The notes under the pieces: generated by a model
Told to the model about the DNA's origin: nothing
What the model saw: the letters and a program-made list of their open reading frames with translations, nothing else
The model's database searches: none
In this document: positions 22,781-33,455 of the stretch, one piece after another
Numbering within the stretch: the first letter of the stretch is position 1
Layout: each line of letters begins with the position of its first letter
Assembly (NCBI GenBank): GCA_934045075.1
Contig: OW203736.1
Span: forward strand, 7,579,109 to 7,643,108
Reading direction: 5' to 3'
DNA: 64,000 nt
From: Yponomeuta sedellus
Taxonomy: Eukaryota > Arthropoda > Insecta > Lepidoptera > Yponomeutidae
Translations under genes and position numbers: made by a program

Positions 22781-23134
22781 GCGTCCAGTGGTATCTTCAC
22801 TCACACTAGATGGGTGAAAGGATCACTCCGACGCTGTAGTGCCTGGGACATGGTTTTATAGATGGTGTAGGCTTGCCCAGCACCTATACCATCCTGACAG
22901 CTTAGTCGGCCTAGCCCACAGGAAAGACTAGTCAATACGTGCGGAGCCAACCAAGCCGCGGGTTTCCTCAAGATGTTTTCCTTCACCGTTAGCGTGTGGC
23001 ATTGCGACAACAAATTCGCAAATGTACGTAACTTTGAAATTAAACAAAGTCATTGGTACATGCCCGCACTCGGGATCAAACCTGGGGCTCTCGCTTGCCA
23101 GTCCATGGTTCTACCCACTGAGCTACCACCGCTT
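22781..23134 (-). mobile_element. tRNA-like SINE (family D), copy 2
   Basis: Near-identical to 21945-22296, differing by scattered substitutions. The B box is changed (GGGATCAAACC on the plus strand against GGGATCGAACC), which should weaken pol III promotion. Confidence 0.7.
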
Positions 23135-23253
23135 CCGTTTAAGATTAACAGTGTGGCTAATTAGGGATAACCGCTTAATTACTTATCAATTTGAGCTTTT
23201 TGAAATAAAACTTTCATAAGTACTACACATAATCTGGATTTGAATAAAGAATG

Positions 23254-23466
23254 CTTCGCAAGACACGTTAAGCCGTTGGTACCGGCTGTCATATGATAGC
23301 AGTCGTTAAGCCATGTCAGAGGCCTTATGGGCAGCTTGATAACTTCTGACAGTAAGGCCCGCCACTGTCTTACAATCCTCCACCTACCCGGACTTGGCAC
23401 CCGTGGTGGAGTATGGCCTAGCCTTCCTGCGATGCAGGTAGAGACCCGTGCCCCAGCAAGGGTTGA
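23254..23466 (+). mobile_element. 5S-rRNA-derived SINE (family A), 5'-truncated
   Basis: Begins in the middle of the repeat (GCTTCGCAAGACACGTTAAG) and runs to CCCCAGCAAGGGTTGATAACG. The promoter part is missing. Confidence 0.65.
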
Positions 23467-23704
23467 TAACGAATAAAGAATTATAGTGGTTTTAAAATTG
23501 TATTTAGCGTACTTTTTCTCTATATCTTTATGTATTTCAATTGCAGAATCCAGATCTTCTCCCAGGGAGAGTGTGGGTTTAATTACCACGCTTACCCACC
23601 GCGGATTAGCAGTTTCAAGCGCCGAGGTTCATGAACACCTAAGACACTGAGATTTCCTCACGATCTCTTCCTTCACAATTATGGAGTAGTATTGTTTTAA
23701 CTAT

Positions 23705-24290
23705 AAGAACCCACATAGCTAGAATTGCTCAGTTTAAGTGGCCGTGGGCGGGGCACATAGCTCGGAGTACTGCTGGCCGTTGAAGCGAAAAGTTCTGGCC
23801 ACGGACTGGACGACGCAGCGTGGGCAGGCCCTTCACCAGATGGTCAGAGTGCTTAGTGCGAGTTTGACAGATCCAATCCAATAACTTTACTACCGCGTTA
23901 ATCGAGCATCGAGTAGTGAGTATGAGTAAGTTAACCGTTCGAACTGGCAAAACGCTGTCACAGTACAACTCGCACTCGCGTTTATTCGTGTTTTGGCTGG
24001 TAAACGGGTTCACTTCTCAACGTAAACCATTACAACTCGCACTCAGCAATTTTAATTTCCATACTTATCGCTAGCTTGCGCTTCCTCGATGCCATAGAAA
24101 TATGAGTTTACGTTAACGCGATCGAGTAGTTAAAAAACTCGGACTAGGCACTCTGACGTCCTGGTTACGGTGACGGGGAGTCACTGGATGCCGAGGGCAC
24201 AAGACCGCGAAGCTTGGAGAACCAGGAGGGAGGCCTATGTCCTGCAGTGGGCGTCGAATGGCTGATGATGTTGATTGCTACTATAGATAT
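23705..24290 (+). pseudogene. LINE ORF2 C-terminal fragment split by a MITE
   Basis: Left part encodes FKWPWAGHIARSTAGR and a G-R-R-S-V-G-R-P-F-T-R-W-S block. After a 315-bp insert the right part resumes and ends AWRTRREAYVLQWASNG and a stop. The order matches the intact fragment at 53218-53499, so this was one reading frame before the insertion. It also carries its own stop after STAGR. Confidence 0.6.
23843..24157. mobile_element. MITE inserted in LINE fragment
   Basis: Inverted ends GTCAGAGTGCTTAGTGCGAG and its partner AAACTCGGACTAGGCACTCT (2-3 mismatches over 22 bp). The interior repeats AACTCGCACT motifs. It interrupts the coding match exactly at the R-W-S-D position. Confidence 0.65.
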
Positions 24291-24426
24291 ACAAATGTCA
24301 AAGATAAAGAAGATGTTTATATATAAAACATGCGTACAAAAAGGTGGGATTGACATCTATAGTTCAGAATATTTTACCATAACAGGCGTAAAATTTTAAT
24401 AATTATCGATACATAATAAGTGTATC

Positions 24427-24556
24427 CCAACCCGAACTTGGCTTCCACCAACCCGGACTTGGCCTCCACCAACCCAGACTTGGCCCCCGTGGTGGAGTAT
24501 GGCCTAACCTTCCTGCAATGCAGGCACCCAGCAGTGGGGACATGGAAGGTTGTTAT
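24427..24556 (+). mobile_element. 5S-rRNA-derived SINE (family A), 3' end only
   Basis: Retains the 3' third of the repeat. Its start is a short tandem stutter of CCACCAACCCGGACTTGGC, about 22 bp, 2.5 copies. Confidence 0.6.
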
Positions 24557-25151
24557 CGCAATAAGTGTATAGAATTAAATTATATTAAGAAATACAAAAA
24601 AACAACATTCCATGCGATTATAAGTAAAGATGTCAAAACTGAGAGGTCACGGGGATAGTATCAAATAGTATATTTCATTTCATTTCATTTATTTATTGCA
24701 AAACCATGAACAGTTCATACTTAACTAGTACCATGGACCCTGTAAGGGTGTAGCAAATTTATAGAACATAAAAGGCATGCATGCAATATATACAAAGCTT
24801 AGATTAGGACAAATACAGCTAAAGTTCTATGGTCTATTATTTATAAATTCACAAGATTGGCATACTTAGTTTGAATTAAATATTTTCAGTGAAGAAGTTT
24901 TAGTTTCATTTTGTGCATTATTTTATTACATGTCACTTAGTATTTATGTCTTAACTATATTTAGAGAATAATTTTTATGTCCAATACAAGTTTAATACAT
25001 TTCGTCAATAAATTTTATATGTCAATTAATTGCATTTGAATTTCAATTTAGATGTATGTCATGTGTGTCAAACTTGATCAATCAACATATTGTACAATAT
25101 CATATAAGCATGTCAATCACATTTCAATAGCGTAATCCTTCCTACGTAATC

Positions 25152-28040
25152 TCACAGTTCTTTGTCATTCATATATTCATCTATAGTATAGTAGGCTTTT
25201 TTTAACAGGAGATTCTTAATATTTTTATTGAAAAATCTATTATTTTCTTCATTTTTAAGGTAGTCGGGTAGCTTATTATATATAGTAATACATCTATATT
25301 GTGGACTATTTTTGTACATTTCCAATTTGGGTGCAGGAAGAACTAGGTTGTTTAAGCGTTTGTTTTTGTTTTTCTCGAAAAGGTTGGTATTATTTCGGAT
25401 GAACAAAACTGCCTCCAAGATATATATGGATGGTAATGTGAGTAAGTTTTCTGATATAAAATGTGGCTTACAACTTTCCCGTTTCCTGATGTTTACGATA
25501 ATTCTTACACAGTTGTTTTGGGCAATAAATAAGTCTTGGGCGTCTGTACTATGGCCCCACATTATCACTCCGTATCTCAGCCAAGCATAGGCGTAGGCAT
25601 AGTATGCTGATAGAGCACACTCCCTCCTAGTATTTGATTTGAGTACTCTCAGTGCATAGATGAATTGTGATAGTTTTGACTTTGTTTTCTCTACATGCTC
25701 TTTCCAGTTCATATGAGTGTCTAGTGTTACTCCTAGTAGAGTAAATTTAGTAACTTCTTCAATATTTAAGGTACTTGTGATTTCTTTTAAATTTATTTCC
25801 TGCTTCTGGTATGGTTTAAATTGGATGATTTTAGTTTTTCTGTTGTTTATTTCTAAATTATGTTGGTGTAGCCAGCGTTTGACTGCATTAAATGATTCTG
25901 TAATTTGGTTATATGTTTCAACATCATCGTTTTTAGGACATTTGAATAAAAGAGACACATCATCAGCAAATAGGACAGATGCTGTATTGCATATTTTTGG
26001 CAAATCGTTAATGTAAGTCAAGAAAAGGATGCATCCTATTACACTTCCTTGTGGTATTGACCAGTTTGTCGTTAGATAAGATGAGTTCTCTTTTTTGTAT
26101 TCATTTGTGTCCGTATCTAAGTACTCTATCTCTATGTATTGTTTCCTATTCGAGAGGTAGGACTTTATCCAGTTAAATACTTTACCTCGTAGTCCAACCC
26201 CTTGTAGTTTGGAGAGTAATACTGTATGTGAGACCTTGTCATATGCTTTTGTCATATCTAGTAGAAGCCCTACAGCATATTTTTTATCTCTAATGCAGTT
26301 TAAAATTTTTTGTGTATAATTATACAAAGCTAATATAGTTGATCTCCCTTTCCGAAATCCGAACTGATTTTCATCGAGTATGTCGTATTTCTCTAGGAAT
26401 TTAGAGACTCTATTTGCCATGGCTTTCTCAAATATTTTTGAAAAAGCGGGAAGTATTGAGATGGGCCTGTAATGGCTTGGATCATGTGGCTTGCCTCCTT
26501 TTTTGAGGACGGGCTTGATTTTTGCAACTTTAAGCCGATCCGGAAATGATGTCTCGTCAAACGATTGGTTTATTAACTTAGTTATAATGGGGGTAAATTC
26601 CTTTGCACAAATCTTTATTAATGATGTAGGTATCTCATCTATCCCACAGCTATGCTTATTTGGAAGGTTTTGTATTATTTTATATATTTCTAGTTCCGTA
26701 GCTGGGTGCAGGAACATCGAGTGGATGGCAGGTGTAATAACTCTGCAGTCAGGCTGGGTGTGATGATTTAATATATGCCCTTTCTGTAACGCTACTGGTT
26801 TCCCTACCGATGCAAAGTATTCGTTGAAAGTATTTGCAACAGCTTTTGTATTATTAATTTCTCTGTTGTTCAAATTCAAGCTGATATTTTCCTTATGGAT
26901 GTTTTGTTTATGTGTTACTCGTCTTATAATATTCCACATTGTTTTAGTTTTGTTATTTGATTTTCCCATTTCTTGTATATAGATTGCCCTTTTTGATATT
27001 TTAATGCTTTTTTTAAGTATATTTGAGAATGTGTTGTAGTGGTCTCTGAGAACTTTTTGTTTTGTTTGGTTAACTAGAGTCTTAAGCGCTCTTTTATGTT
27101 TACATGAGATTCGCAAACCTTTTGTGAGCCACTGTTTGTTTGTTGTGGTTTGTAGTTTAATCTTTTTTAATGGAAACTTTTTTTCTAATAGTATTTTTAT
27201 GTGGTTGTCAAACAAATTATAGTTTTGATTTACATCATTTTTATCGTCAATAATGTTTTCCCATGAGATTTCACTTAATTTGATTCTAAAGTTAGCTAAT
27301 TTTTCTGGGTTATTCATATTACGTTTCGTCATATAGGTTGCTTTTGTCACTATTTGTGTATTTCGTTCAAAGCTATAGATGATACATTTGTGGTCGGATA
27401 ATCCATAGTCTTTAACAGTTAAATTGTAGAGTTTGTTATTTGTGAATAATAGGTCTATACAAGTTGAGCTCATTGTAGTTTGTCTAGTAGGTTCTTTGAC
27501 GATTTGATGCATGTTATATTGTAGCATTATATCAACTAGCCTTTTATACTCTCTAGATATTTTGCCGGCGTCGATATTGAAGTCACCTCCTATTATAATA
27601 TGTTTTTTGTAGTGATGCGTTTTGAAGTGGTTGAGTAGCGAAGTCATATATGTAAAGAACTTATCTATATCCCGATCGGCCCTATAAACATTGATAAGAA
27701 TTATGTTTGGATTAATTTCTACCGCGCAACACTCTATGTAATATTCCATAGAAAGATCTGTTAGATCTTGTCTATTAATAAACTTAGTTCCGCTGGGCAG
27801 CAGGATAGCGACACCTCCGCCCCTGCGTTCGCGCCGGCAGAAGGATGCGGCAAACTCATAGCCACTAACGTGTACGTAGGGTCGCTGGTTTTCTGTAATC
27901 CAAGTTTCATTTAGACATACGGCTTGATAGTTATGTTCTTCCAATAAGCTCTCTAGTAAGTCTATTTTATTTTTCACACTTTGTACATTTTGTATTATAA
28001 TACTAAAAGGCCCGAAAGGAATTATTTTTATTTTGGTGGA
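25152..28040 (-). CDS. LINE ORF2: endonuclease and reverse transcriptase
   Basis: Makes the nick and the cDNA in target-primed reverse transcription. The apurinic endonuclease domain covers the first ~220 residues (catalytic E in CLNETWI, D-x-N in GGDFNID, and the closing GLSDHKCI). The RT domain covers about residues 470-760, with YRPISILPAFSKIFEK, the first catalytic Asp in LLDMTKAYDKV, SIPQGSVIGCILF and the catalytic FADDVSLLF. The C-terminus has the usual thumb/tail and no RNase H. The frame is open from the stop at 28041-28043 but has no ATG near its start; the first usable codon at 27977 is GTG, while homology (IIQNVQSVKNKIDLLESLL) already begins about nine codons above it. It overlaps the end of ORF1 by 38 bases in the +1 frame. 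Length of about 950 codons is normal for the family. Confidence 0.85.
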   Translation of the reverse strand, partial: STKIKIIPFGPFSIIIQNVQSVKNKIDLLESLLEEHNYQAVCLNETWITENQRPYVHVSGYEFAASFCRRERRGGGVAILLPSGTKFINRQDLTDLSMEYYIECCAVEINPNIILINVYRADRDIDKFFTYMTSLLNHFKTHHYKKHIIIGGDFNIDAGKISREYKRLVDIMLQYNMHQIVKEPTRQTTMSSTCIDLLFTNNKLYNLTVKDYGLSDHKCIIYSFERNTQIVTKATYMTKRNMNNPEKLANFRIKLSEISWENIIDDKNDVNQNYNLFDNHIKILLEKKFPLKKIKLQTTTNKQWLTKGLRISCKHKRALKTLVNQTKQKVLRDHYNTFSNILKKSIKISKRAIYIQEMGKSNNKTKTMWNIIRRVTHKQNIHKENISLNLNNREINNTKAVANTFNEYFASVGKPVALQKGHILNHHTQPDCRVITPAIHSMFLHPATELEIYKIIQNLPNKHSCGIDEIPTSLIKICAKEFTPIITKLINQSFDETSFPDRLKVAKIKPVLKKGGKPHDPSHYRPISILPAFSKIFEKAMANRVSKFLEKYDILDENQFGFRKGRSTILALYNYTQKILNCIRDKKYAVGLLLDMTKAYDKVSHTVLLSKLQGVGLRGKVFNWIKSYLSNRKQYIEIEYLDTDTNEYKKENSSYLTTNWSIPQGSVIGCILFLTYINDLPKICNTASVLFADDVSLLFKCPKNDDVETYNQITESFNAVKRWLHQHNLEINNRKTKIIQFKPYQKQEINLKEITSTLNIEEVTKFTLLGVTLDTHMNWKEHVEKTKSKLSQFIYALRVLKSNTRRECALSAYYAYAYAWLRYGVIMWGHSTDAQDLFIAQNNCVRIIVNIRKRESCKPHFISENLLTLPSIYILEAVLFIRNNTNLFEKNKNKRLNNLVLPAPKLEMYKNSPQYRCITIYNKLPDYLKNEENNRFFNKNIKNLLLKKAYYTIDEYMNDKEL

Positions 28041-29283
28041 TCACTTTATCATTATTTTCCTTCAGTTTGTGTTGGTCGGTCTCACGATAAAAAGCCATGA
28101 TTTTCTTTAGGTTTTCCAGAATATGATTAAGCCCTTTTCTGTTTAACTTTCCGTTTATGTGAGAGAACATGTCGAAGGTAAGGTCGGCATTCGAATCGTA
28201 AAAGTATGCGTATCCGTGATTTTGAACATCTAGGTATAGTAGGTTATTAAAAAGCTCTACCCTGGAGTTAAACATAATTGCACCACATATATAGGTTGGT
28301 AGGCAGATCACAATATTTGTGTTTCTTATTTTCAGAAGTTCACTCCTCACTGTCTCTACCAGCTGCACATAGTTTTTTGTAGATTTGAAGTCTGGCTCGC
28401 CGATTTGGATGATACAATAGTCCAAGTTTGAGTAATCTTGCAGTTTGGATTGCAGGTTTTGGACAAGCACCTCAAGCCCGCCATTCGGATAGGCGTAGTG
28501 ACAGTAGTCAGCCGATGTAAATGTGTTATAGATAGAGGTTGCATTGGAGCTGTCTCTGCTGCTGCTCACTATACAGATTTTAGTTTTTCGGTAGCTCTTA
28601 GCGGTCTCTTTTTCAGGCTCGCTTTCACTATGGGCGTTTGTTTCAGTAATATTTTCCGAGGATGAGTCTGCGGGGCCTTCCACTGAAGCACTCCTAGAAG
28701 GTATTTCGTTTGTCTTTTTATTTTTTCTACGATTATATCTTGGGGTGCATTTGCTTATTGACTGACTTTTATGTGGCGTACGATGCTTTGTATCTTCTGT
28801 ATAAATTTTGGTAAGTGTTTTTATTTTACTTTCACTGTTCACGAGCTTTTGTTGAAGTTGGTTATTTTCGCTGCTTAATCGGTCAATTTCTGCGTGGGCT
28901 GCTTCTAACTTCGTATTGAGTTCTTGAATTTTAGATTTTAGTTTTGATATTTGTTCATCATTTTCGTTTGATAGCTCCGGGAGGCTTAGGAAACTAGTTT
29001 CCAGCTCCGAGTTATTACTATTGTCCAGTGCAGATATATCGTCATCGGACACTGTCTCGTTTCTTAACATAGGTTGGCGTCGTTTTGTGGTGGTTTTCAA
29101 GCAAGCCGCAGAATTTCTTTCTTTTTTTAAGCATTCTGGGCAATCCCAACCTTTAGCCATTCTTAGCTTTAGAGGAATACCGACGCAATCACGGTGGTAT
29201 ATGAATTTGCAGCCCGGTTTAGTGCATTTTATATTTTCTGTCGTAGCTGTGGATTTCTTACATTTATTACATTTAGAAGCCAT
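28003..29283 (-). CDS. LINE ORF1: PHD-finger, coiled-coil, esterase-like protein
   Basis: RNA-binding partner of the LINE, 426 residues, ATG start. Residues 1-60 form a PHD-type zinc finger (CNKCKK, C-x4-C, FIYHRDC, WDCPEC). Residues about 105-160 form a coiled coil with leucine heptads (KLKSKIQELNTKLEAAHAEI). A basic, serine-rich linker follows (about 165-230). The last ~190 residues resemble the GDSL/SGNH-like esterase of CR1 ORF1 (KTKICIVSSSRD, YCIIQIGEPDF, INGKLNRKGLNHIL). The Gly-Asp-Ser-Leu nucleophile block here reads SSSRD, so catalysis is doubtful. Translation ends at TAG 28005-28003, where ORF2 is already open in the +1 frame. Confidence 0.8.
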   Translation of the reverse strand: MASKCNKCKKSTATTENIKCTKPGCKFIYHRDCVGIPLKLRMAKGWDCPECLKKERNSAACLKTTTKRRQPMLRNETVSDDDISALDNSNNSELETSFLSLPELSNENDEQISKLKSKIQELNTKLEAAHAEIDRLSSENNQLQQKLVNSESKIKTLTKIYTEDTKHRTPHKSQSISKCTPRYNRRKNKKTNEIPSRSASVEGPADSSSENITETNAHSESEPEKETAKSYRKTKICIVSSSRDSSNATSIYNTFTSADYCHYAYPNGGLEVLVQNLQSKLQDYSNLDYCIIQIGEPDFKSTKNYVQLVETVRSELLKIRNTNIVICLPTYICGAIMFNSRVELFNNLLYLDVQNHGYAYFYDSNADLTFDMFSHINGKLNRKGLNHILENLKKIMAFYRETDQHKLKENNDKVIHQNKNNSFRAF

Positions 29284-30180
29284 GGTTTAAAGTTCGAAAA
29301 ATTATTTATAGTATTTCACAACCACAAAAGTGAAGATTCTGCTATGAATCGTGTTGTTTGACCTGATTTATCAAAGTCACCACTGCGCTAATTTGCTTCT
29401 CGCTAGTGGTAGCGAAAAAGTCGTATCAGCTCTGTGTGTGCACTCGTCTGTTGGATCGATCGTTTTATTTTAATAGCGCCATCTGTTGCTTGTCTCTTAA
29501 AGTTTTTTTCCAGAAAATCGATTCTTACGTCCCGTTAGGTTGTGCGAGGTTCGGGTGTTCGTTGTTAGATGTCGCTGTTACGTAACTGTTTAGTAACGGT
29601 TTTTCTTCTTGTAAACAAACAATATTAGGTTAGTCTTTCACAAACTCTTTAGATTTTCACTAATTTTATACTTGTTTTACGTTATATTCAACTTTATCAC
29701 ACTTAAAATTAATTTCACTTCACTAACGCACCAGGGAGATAGATAATTTATGATTTTTTCACGCAACACTTTTTGTCACTTAAAATTGGAATGTTTGGGT
29801 TTTTGTCCCATACTCCAAGCTATATGCAGCTTATATGAACTATTAATTAGTATTTAACACTTTTATTTGGGTAAAATACACTTTGTCTAATTTATTTCGT
29901 TGATTTAACTTGGAGCCTATAATTTGCGTGGCACACTAGCGCCCTCTCTCTCTCTCTATATCATTGTTAATGTTCGTAAATTGTTCTTGGTAAATGTCGA
30001 GATTTGAACCGCGTCCCGTATCCCCTTAATCCCTTGAGGGCAGCGTTGCGGCGGTCGCTGTGTTACCACCGTTCTACAATATAGATCCTGTTGCTTTGCA
30101 ATACGGCTTACTTATCATAATAGAAAGAGTCGTGAGACTGCAAATAATGACGATTGCTACATATTTCGACCAAATAGGGG
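29284..30180. other. Probable LINE 5' UTR and unassigned sequence
   Basis: The first few hundred bases probably belong to the LINE 5' UTR (minus strand). The 29460-29500 block shares AGCGCCATCTGTT with the repeat at 5990-6004. A (CT)n tract lies at 29945-29961. No coding signal. Confidence 0.4.
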
Positions 30181-30584
30181 ATGTATTAGCAAAAGTACCC
30201 GGAACCGGCGTGCGTGCATGCAACGACTTATGAACGTTGATGAAGCGAAGGTGATCTGTCAGGATCGTGGCAAGTGGCAGTCCCTGGTCTCTGCCTACCC
30301 CTCTGGGATACACGCATGAGGTTATGTATGTATGTAAGTATGTATGTATGTATGTATGTATGTATGTATGTATGTATGTATGTATGTATGTATGTATGTA
30401 TGTATGTATGTATGTATGTATGTATGTATGTATGTATGTATGTATGTATGTATGTATGTATGTATGTATGTATGTATGTATGTATGTATGTATGTATGTA
30501 TGTATGTATGTATGTATGTATGTATGTATGTATGTATGTATGTATGTATGTATGTATGTATGTATGTATGTATGTATGTATGTA
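30180..30584 (+). repeat. Dispersed repeat with expanded (TATG)n tail
   Basis: 30180-30322 matches 33300-33455 in reverse (CCCGGAACCGGCGTGCGTGC, CAGGATCGTGGCAAGTGGCA, GGTCTCTGCCTACCCCTC). From 30322 to 30584 it continues as about 65 uninterrupted TATG units but for one ATGTAAGT. In the other copy the same position has only about three units. Fragments of the same repeat are seen at 4035-4085 and 9515-9560. Confidence 0.85.
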
Positions 30585-30752
30585 GAATCGGATATATTCG
30601 TGCAATAGCAATATCGAAACTAATATGACACTTAATTAAATAAACTTAATAAGAAAAGTTTTAGGAAGTAGTATTACACTCGTGTGCTTTCGGCGAAAAC
30701 CGAAGCCTACTCTAGAGCCCGAGGTATATTCTCAAAGCTAACAAACTGTGGT
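30585..30752 (+). mobile_element. Half copy of the mariner-type MITE
   Basis: Carries the right-hand part of 18093-18871/4092-4498 (CTCGTGTGCTTTCGGCGAAA, GAGGTATATTCTCAAAGCTA), ending at ACAAACTGTGG. The left end is lost at the (TATG)n boundary. Confidence 0.65.
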
Positions 30753-31106
30753 ATAAAGCTTAACCCATCACCCTTAAAATGATAACGTGCTCTCTTGATT
30801 ATTTTAAGAGAAAATCCAGTATAAAAATAGACTCAGAATTTCCCCTGCGTAAGAGACGATGACGTATCTCATGCATATAAATCAACCCAGGCCGTCAGGA
30901 GTGATGGCTGGCGCTGTAACTGGTCCCGATAGAAATTATTATGCAATATATTCAACCGGGTTGTGATTAATAGAGGAGATGAAGCTTACACACAAGCGAT
31001 GAGACTAAAATATAAGCGAAACAACGCTCATCATCACTTGCACCCTGTTTCTAATGTTAGTTAGTTAGACCCTCAGATCATGACTTTAGACCTGAGATTT
31101 ACGCAC
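30753..31106. other. No gene recognised
   Basis: No repeat end or coding motif seen. Confidence 0.4.
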
Positions 31107-31315
31107 TTTGTAACATTTACATACAAGCACATACATTGCTTCTGGCAATGTATGTGCACTAGGATACCCTGTGTCGTGGGAACCAGAAACAACGACATCA
31201 CAAACATGTAAACATCCAAGACCTGGGCTTTTTTTTTGTTCCCAGTCGGGATTCGAACCCGGGGCCTCTTGCATGGTAGGCAGACGCGCTACCGCTACGC
31301 CACAGAGGTCGTCAA
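31107..31315 (-). mobile_element. tRNA-derived SINE (family B)
   Basis: Minus-strand copy with intact A and B boxes. It carries a small internal duplication of CAATGTATGTGC (31146-31160) that makes a local hairpin with CACATACATTG. Confidence 0.7.
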
Positions 31316-32741
31316 ATATACTCGTATCTTAGCGTTATAGTTGGGCTCATAGTTGGTACTCAGCAAGCGGTGAGGTATGTGTATTCCTCCCGATTGACTA
31401 GCCGGCCGTTTTGCTTCCTTGTTACCACCGCTCCAAACACTGTTTCTCATACTGTAACAAGTTATGTCAATTTGTGTCCGGTGCATACGAAAAAAACTGT
31501 CACTTAATTTTTACTATCGAATGTCAGTTGTAAATACAGAATGATTTCGAGTTCAGTTGACAAATTTTAAGGACACATTGTAACTGTGATATTCTACTAC
31601 AATGATAAACGGGAAAGTTTGTAAGTATGGTTGGTTGGATGGATGTTTGTTACTCATTCACATAGAAACTACTGAATGGATTTTAATGAAACTGTACAAT
31701 AATACAGATAACACATCGTTGTTCTTTTGATTGATTACAGATATCGGAGGGCAGATACTTCCTATCAGTTTAAATTTACTTAGCCTCGTCTGTAGAATAT
31801 CTAAGCGGAGTTGTCTTTGTAACTGAATTCAAAAAAGGAGGTTGTCAATTCAACCTGTATATTTTGGTCACAACTTAAGCGATTTTGATAATTCTTTTTT
31901 GTTCGAATACATATAATGTCCTATTGGTCCCGTTTAAATAGCGGAGCTACTCAGTAAATAAGGCCTAATGTAGGACCCGTTTAGTAATAAGATGCTTCAC
32001 AAAATATATCGCAAAAGTAGTCGCTGGATAATTTGGTGATTACCTGAGCAAGACTTTGGGAAATAGAAATAGTATTGTAGGCATATCTTGGAGTTCATAG
32101 GAAGTTTTAGACCAGGAACTACATTTTGAGCACCGACCCTAAAATATTTTTCTACAATACACGAAATTAGCGGTTATATTCGTTTAAATTATGTCTGCCC
32201 TTTTAATGCCTTAACTTTGTGAAGTGGGTTTCAGACTGGAACAGACTGTATATATTTTTAATAATTTAAAAACATGTTAAAGTAGTAGACTTCAATTAAT
32301 TCTCAATTGCTGGAATTTCGCGTCTAGACAATTGATTGAGACCGATTCGAAGCCCTCTGACAATGGGACCCCAAAACCGTATTTCTCGCATCCCCAGCGC
32401 GAAAGTATCAAATGATTTACATTCAATACGTGAACGATTTTAGTAAAGTGGGAAATCACGCGCGCAAATTGAAATTCCGTGTCTGCGAGTAGTGATAAGA
32501 CTTTTCATTTTTGGAATTTTACATCCTCATTTGATTTATTTGAATGCTCTCAAATAAAACCAAAAGAGTATGTGTAAAAGCTTAAGCTGTCTAAATATAT
32601 CTACTGCGACTCACATACCTCTCAGAGAGAGAGAGAGAGAAAGAGATATTGTAGATGTTTTTTGTTTTAGTTTAATTATCTATAAAATTTTACAGTTCTT
32701 CTTCTTATTATTAATGTAGGCAAATTATAATACACACTGTA
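31316..32741. other. Helitron-like scrap, ACTTC-type repeat and unassigned sequence
   Basis: 31600-31690 matches the body of the 7085-7315 element (GGGAAAGTTTGTAAGTATG, CTGAATGGATTTTAATGAAA). 31830-31960 is a divergent copy of the tandem unit at 15114-15421. A (GA)n tract is at 32618-32645. No coding signal. Confidence 0.45.
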
Positions 32742-32936
32742 ACACTTACTCACAGGCATATACATTGCTTCTCGCCTACACTAGGATACCCTGTGTCGTG
32801 AGAACCAGAAACAACGACATCACAAACATGTAAACATCCAAGACCTGGTGGTTTCTTTTTGTCCGCAGCCGGGGTTTGAACTCTGGATCTCTTGCAAGGT
32901 AAGCAGATGCGCTACCGCTCCGCCACAGAGGTCGTC
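32742..32936 (-). mobile_element. tRNA-derived SINE (family B)
   Basis: Minus-strand copy. The B box has decayed (GGGTTTGAACTCTGG on the plus strand); the A box is near intact. Confidence 0.7.
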
Positions 32937-33007
32937 TTCTTATGGATAATTATGGAGTGATATTTTTGAAATTAATCTTATTTACAAAATTAATCGATTA
33001 TACTTTT

Positions 33008-33240
33008 TTTATTTTTAATGCACTAACCCGTGCTAAGGACGATTTTTTAAAAACCTATTTAGAGGCTAAAAATTCCACCCATGCCGGGATTCGAACCCGC
33101 GACCTATGGCTATCCGTGCCTAATCGATGTTAGTTGACAGGTTAGGTTTCCCCACGATGTACTTGTTCGCAGTTAGCAAGTGGCATCACCATTATAAGTT
33201 CACATACCTAACAAACAAAGTCATTGGTAAATGTTGGTAT
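33008..33240 (-). mobile_element. tRNA-like repeat (family C) joined to a family D scrap
   Basis: 33008-33122 is the tail and 3' half of family C (AATGCACTAACCCGTGCTAA, GGGATTCGAACCCGCGACC). At 33122 it breaks into a family D-like body (TTTCCCCACGATGT, CAAAGTCATTGGTA). Confidence 0.55.
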
Positions 33241-33299
33241 CGGATTATGTATCTATCTAGGAGTAGTTCATATTTAGATAATTTAACTTGAAAAACCAT

Positions 33300-33455
33300 A
33301 CATACATAACCTCACGCCTGTTTCCCAGAGGTGTAGGCAGAGACCAGGGACTGCCACTTGCCACGATCCTGACAGATCCTTGACAGACCTTCGCTTCATC
33401 AACGTTCACAAGTCGCTGCATGCACGCACGCCGGTTCCGGGTACTTTTTATCTTT
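33300..33455 (-). repeat. Dispersed repeat, reverse copy of 30180-30322
   Basis: Reverse complement of the repeat that seeds the (TATG)n tract; here the tail is just CATACATACATA. Confidence 0.7.

Larger units (their letters stand above)
24673..29283 (-). mobile_element. CR1-like LINE with both ORFs open
   Basis: Minus-strand non-LTR retrotransposon. ORF1 is 29283-28003 and ORF2 about 28040-25152. A 3' UTR of roughly 480 bp follows, ending in a short tail of (AAATG)n-type repeats at 24673-24695. The 5' UTR probably extends above 29283, but its limit is not visible. There are no stops or frameshifts in 4.1 kb of coding sequence, which indicates a young insertion. A PHD finger plus esterase-like ORF1 and an APE plus RT ORF2 without RNase H place it near the CR1/L2/Rex1 group (inference). 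Confidence 0.85.

Noticed and set aside
25312..26763. Plus-strand open frames across the CR1-like LINE
   Set aside because: Shadows of ORF2 on the other strand, with no motif of their own.
30228..30628. Long open frames (100-127 codons) encoding repeated MYVC or THIY
   Set aside because: They are translations of the (TATG)n microsatellite in several frames and not genes.
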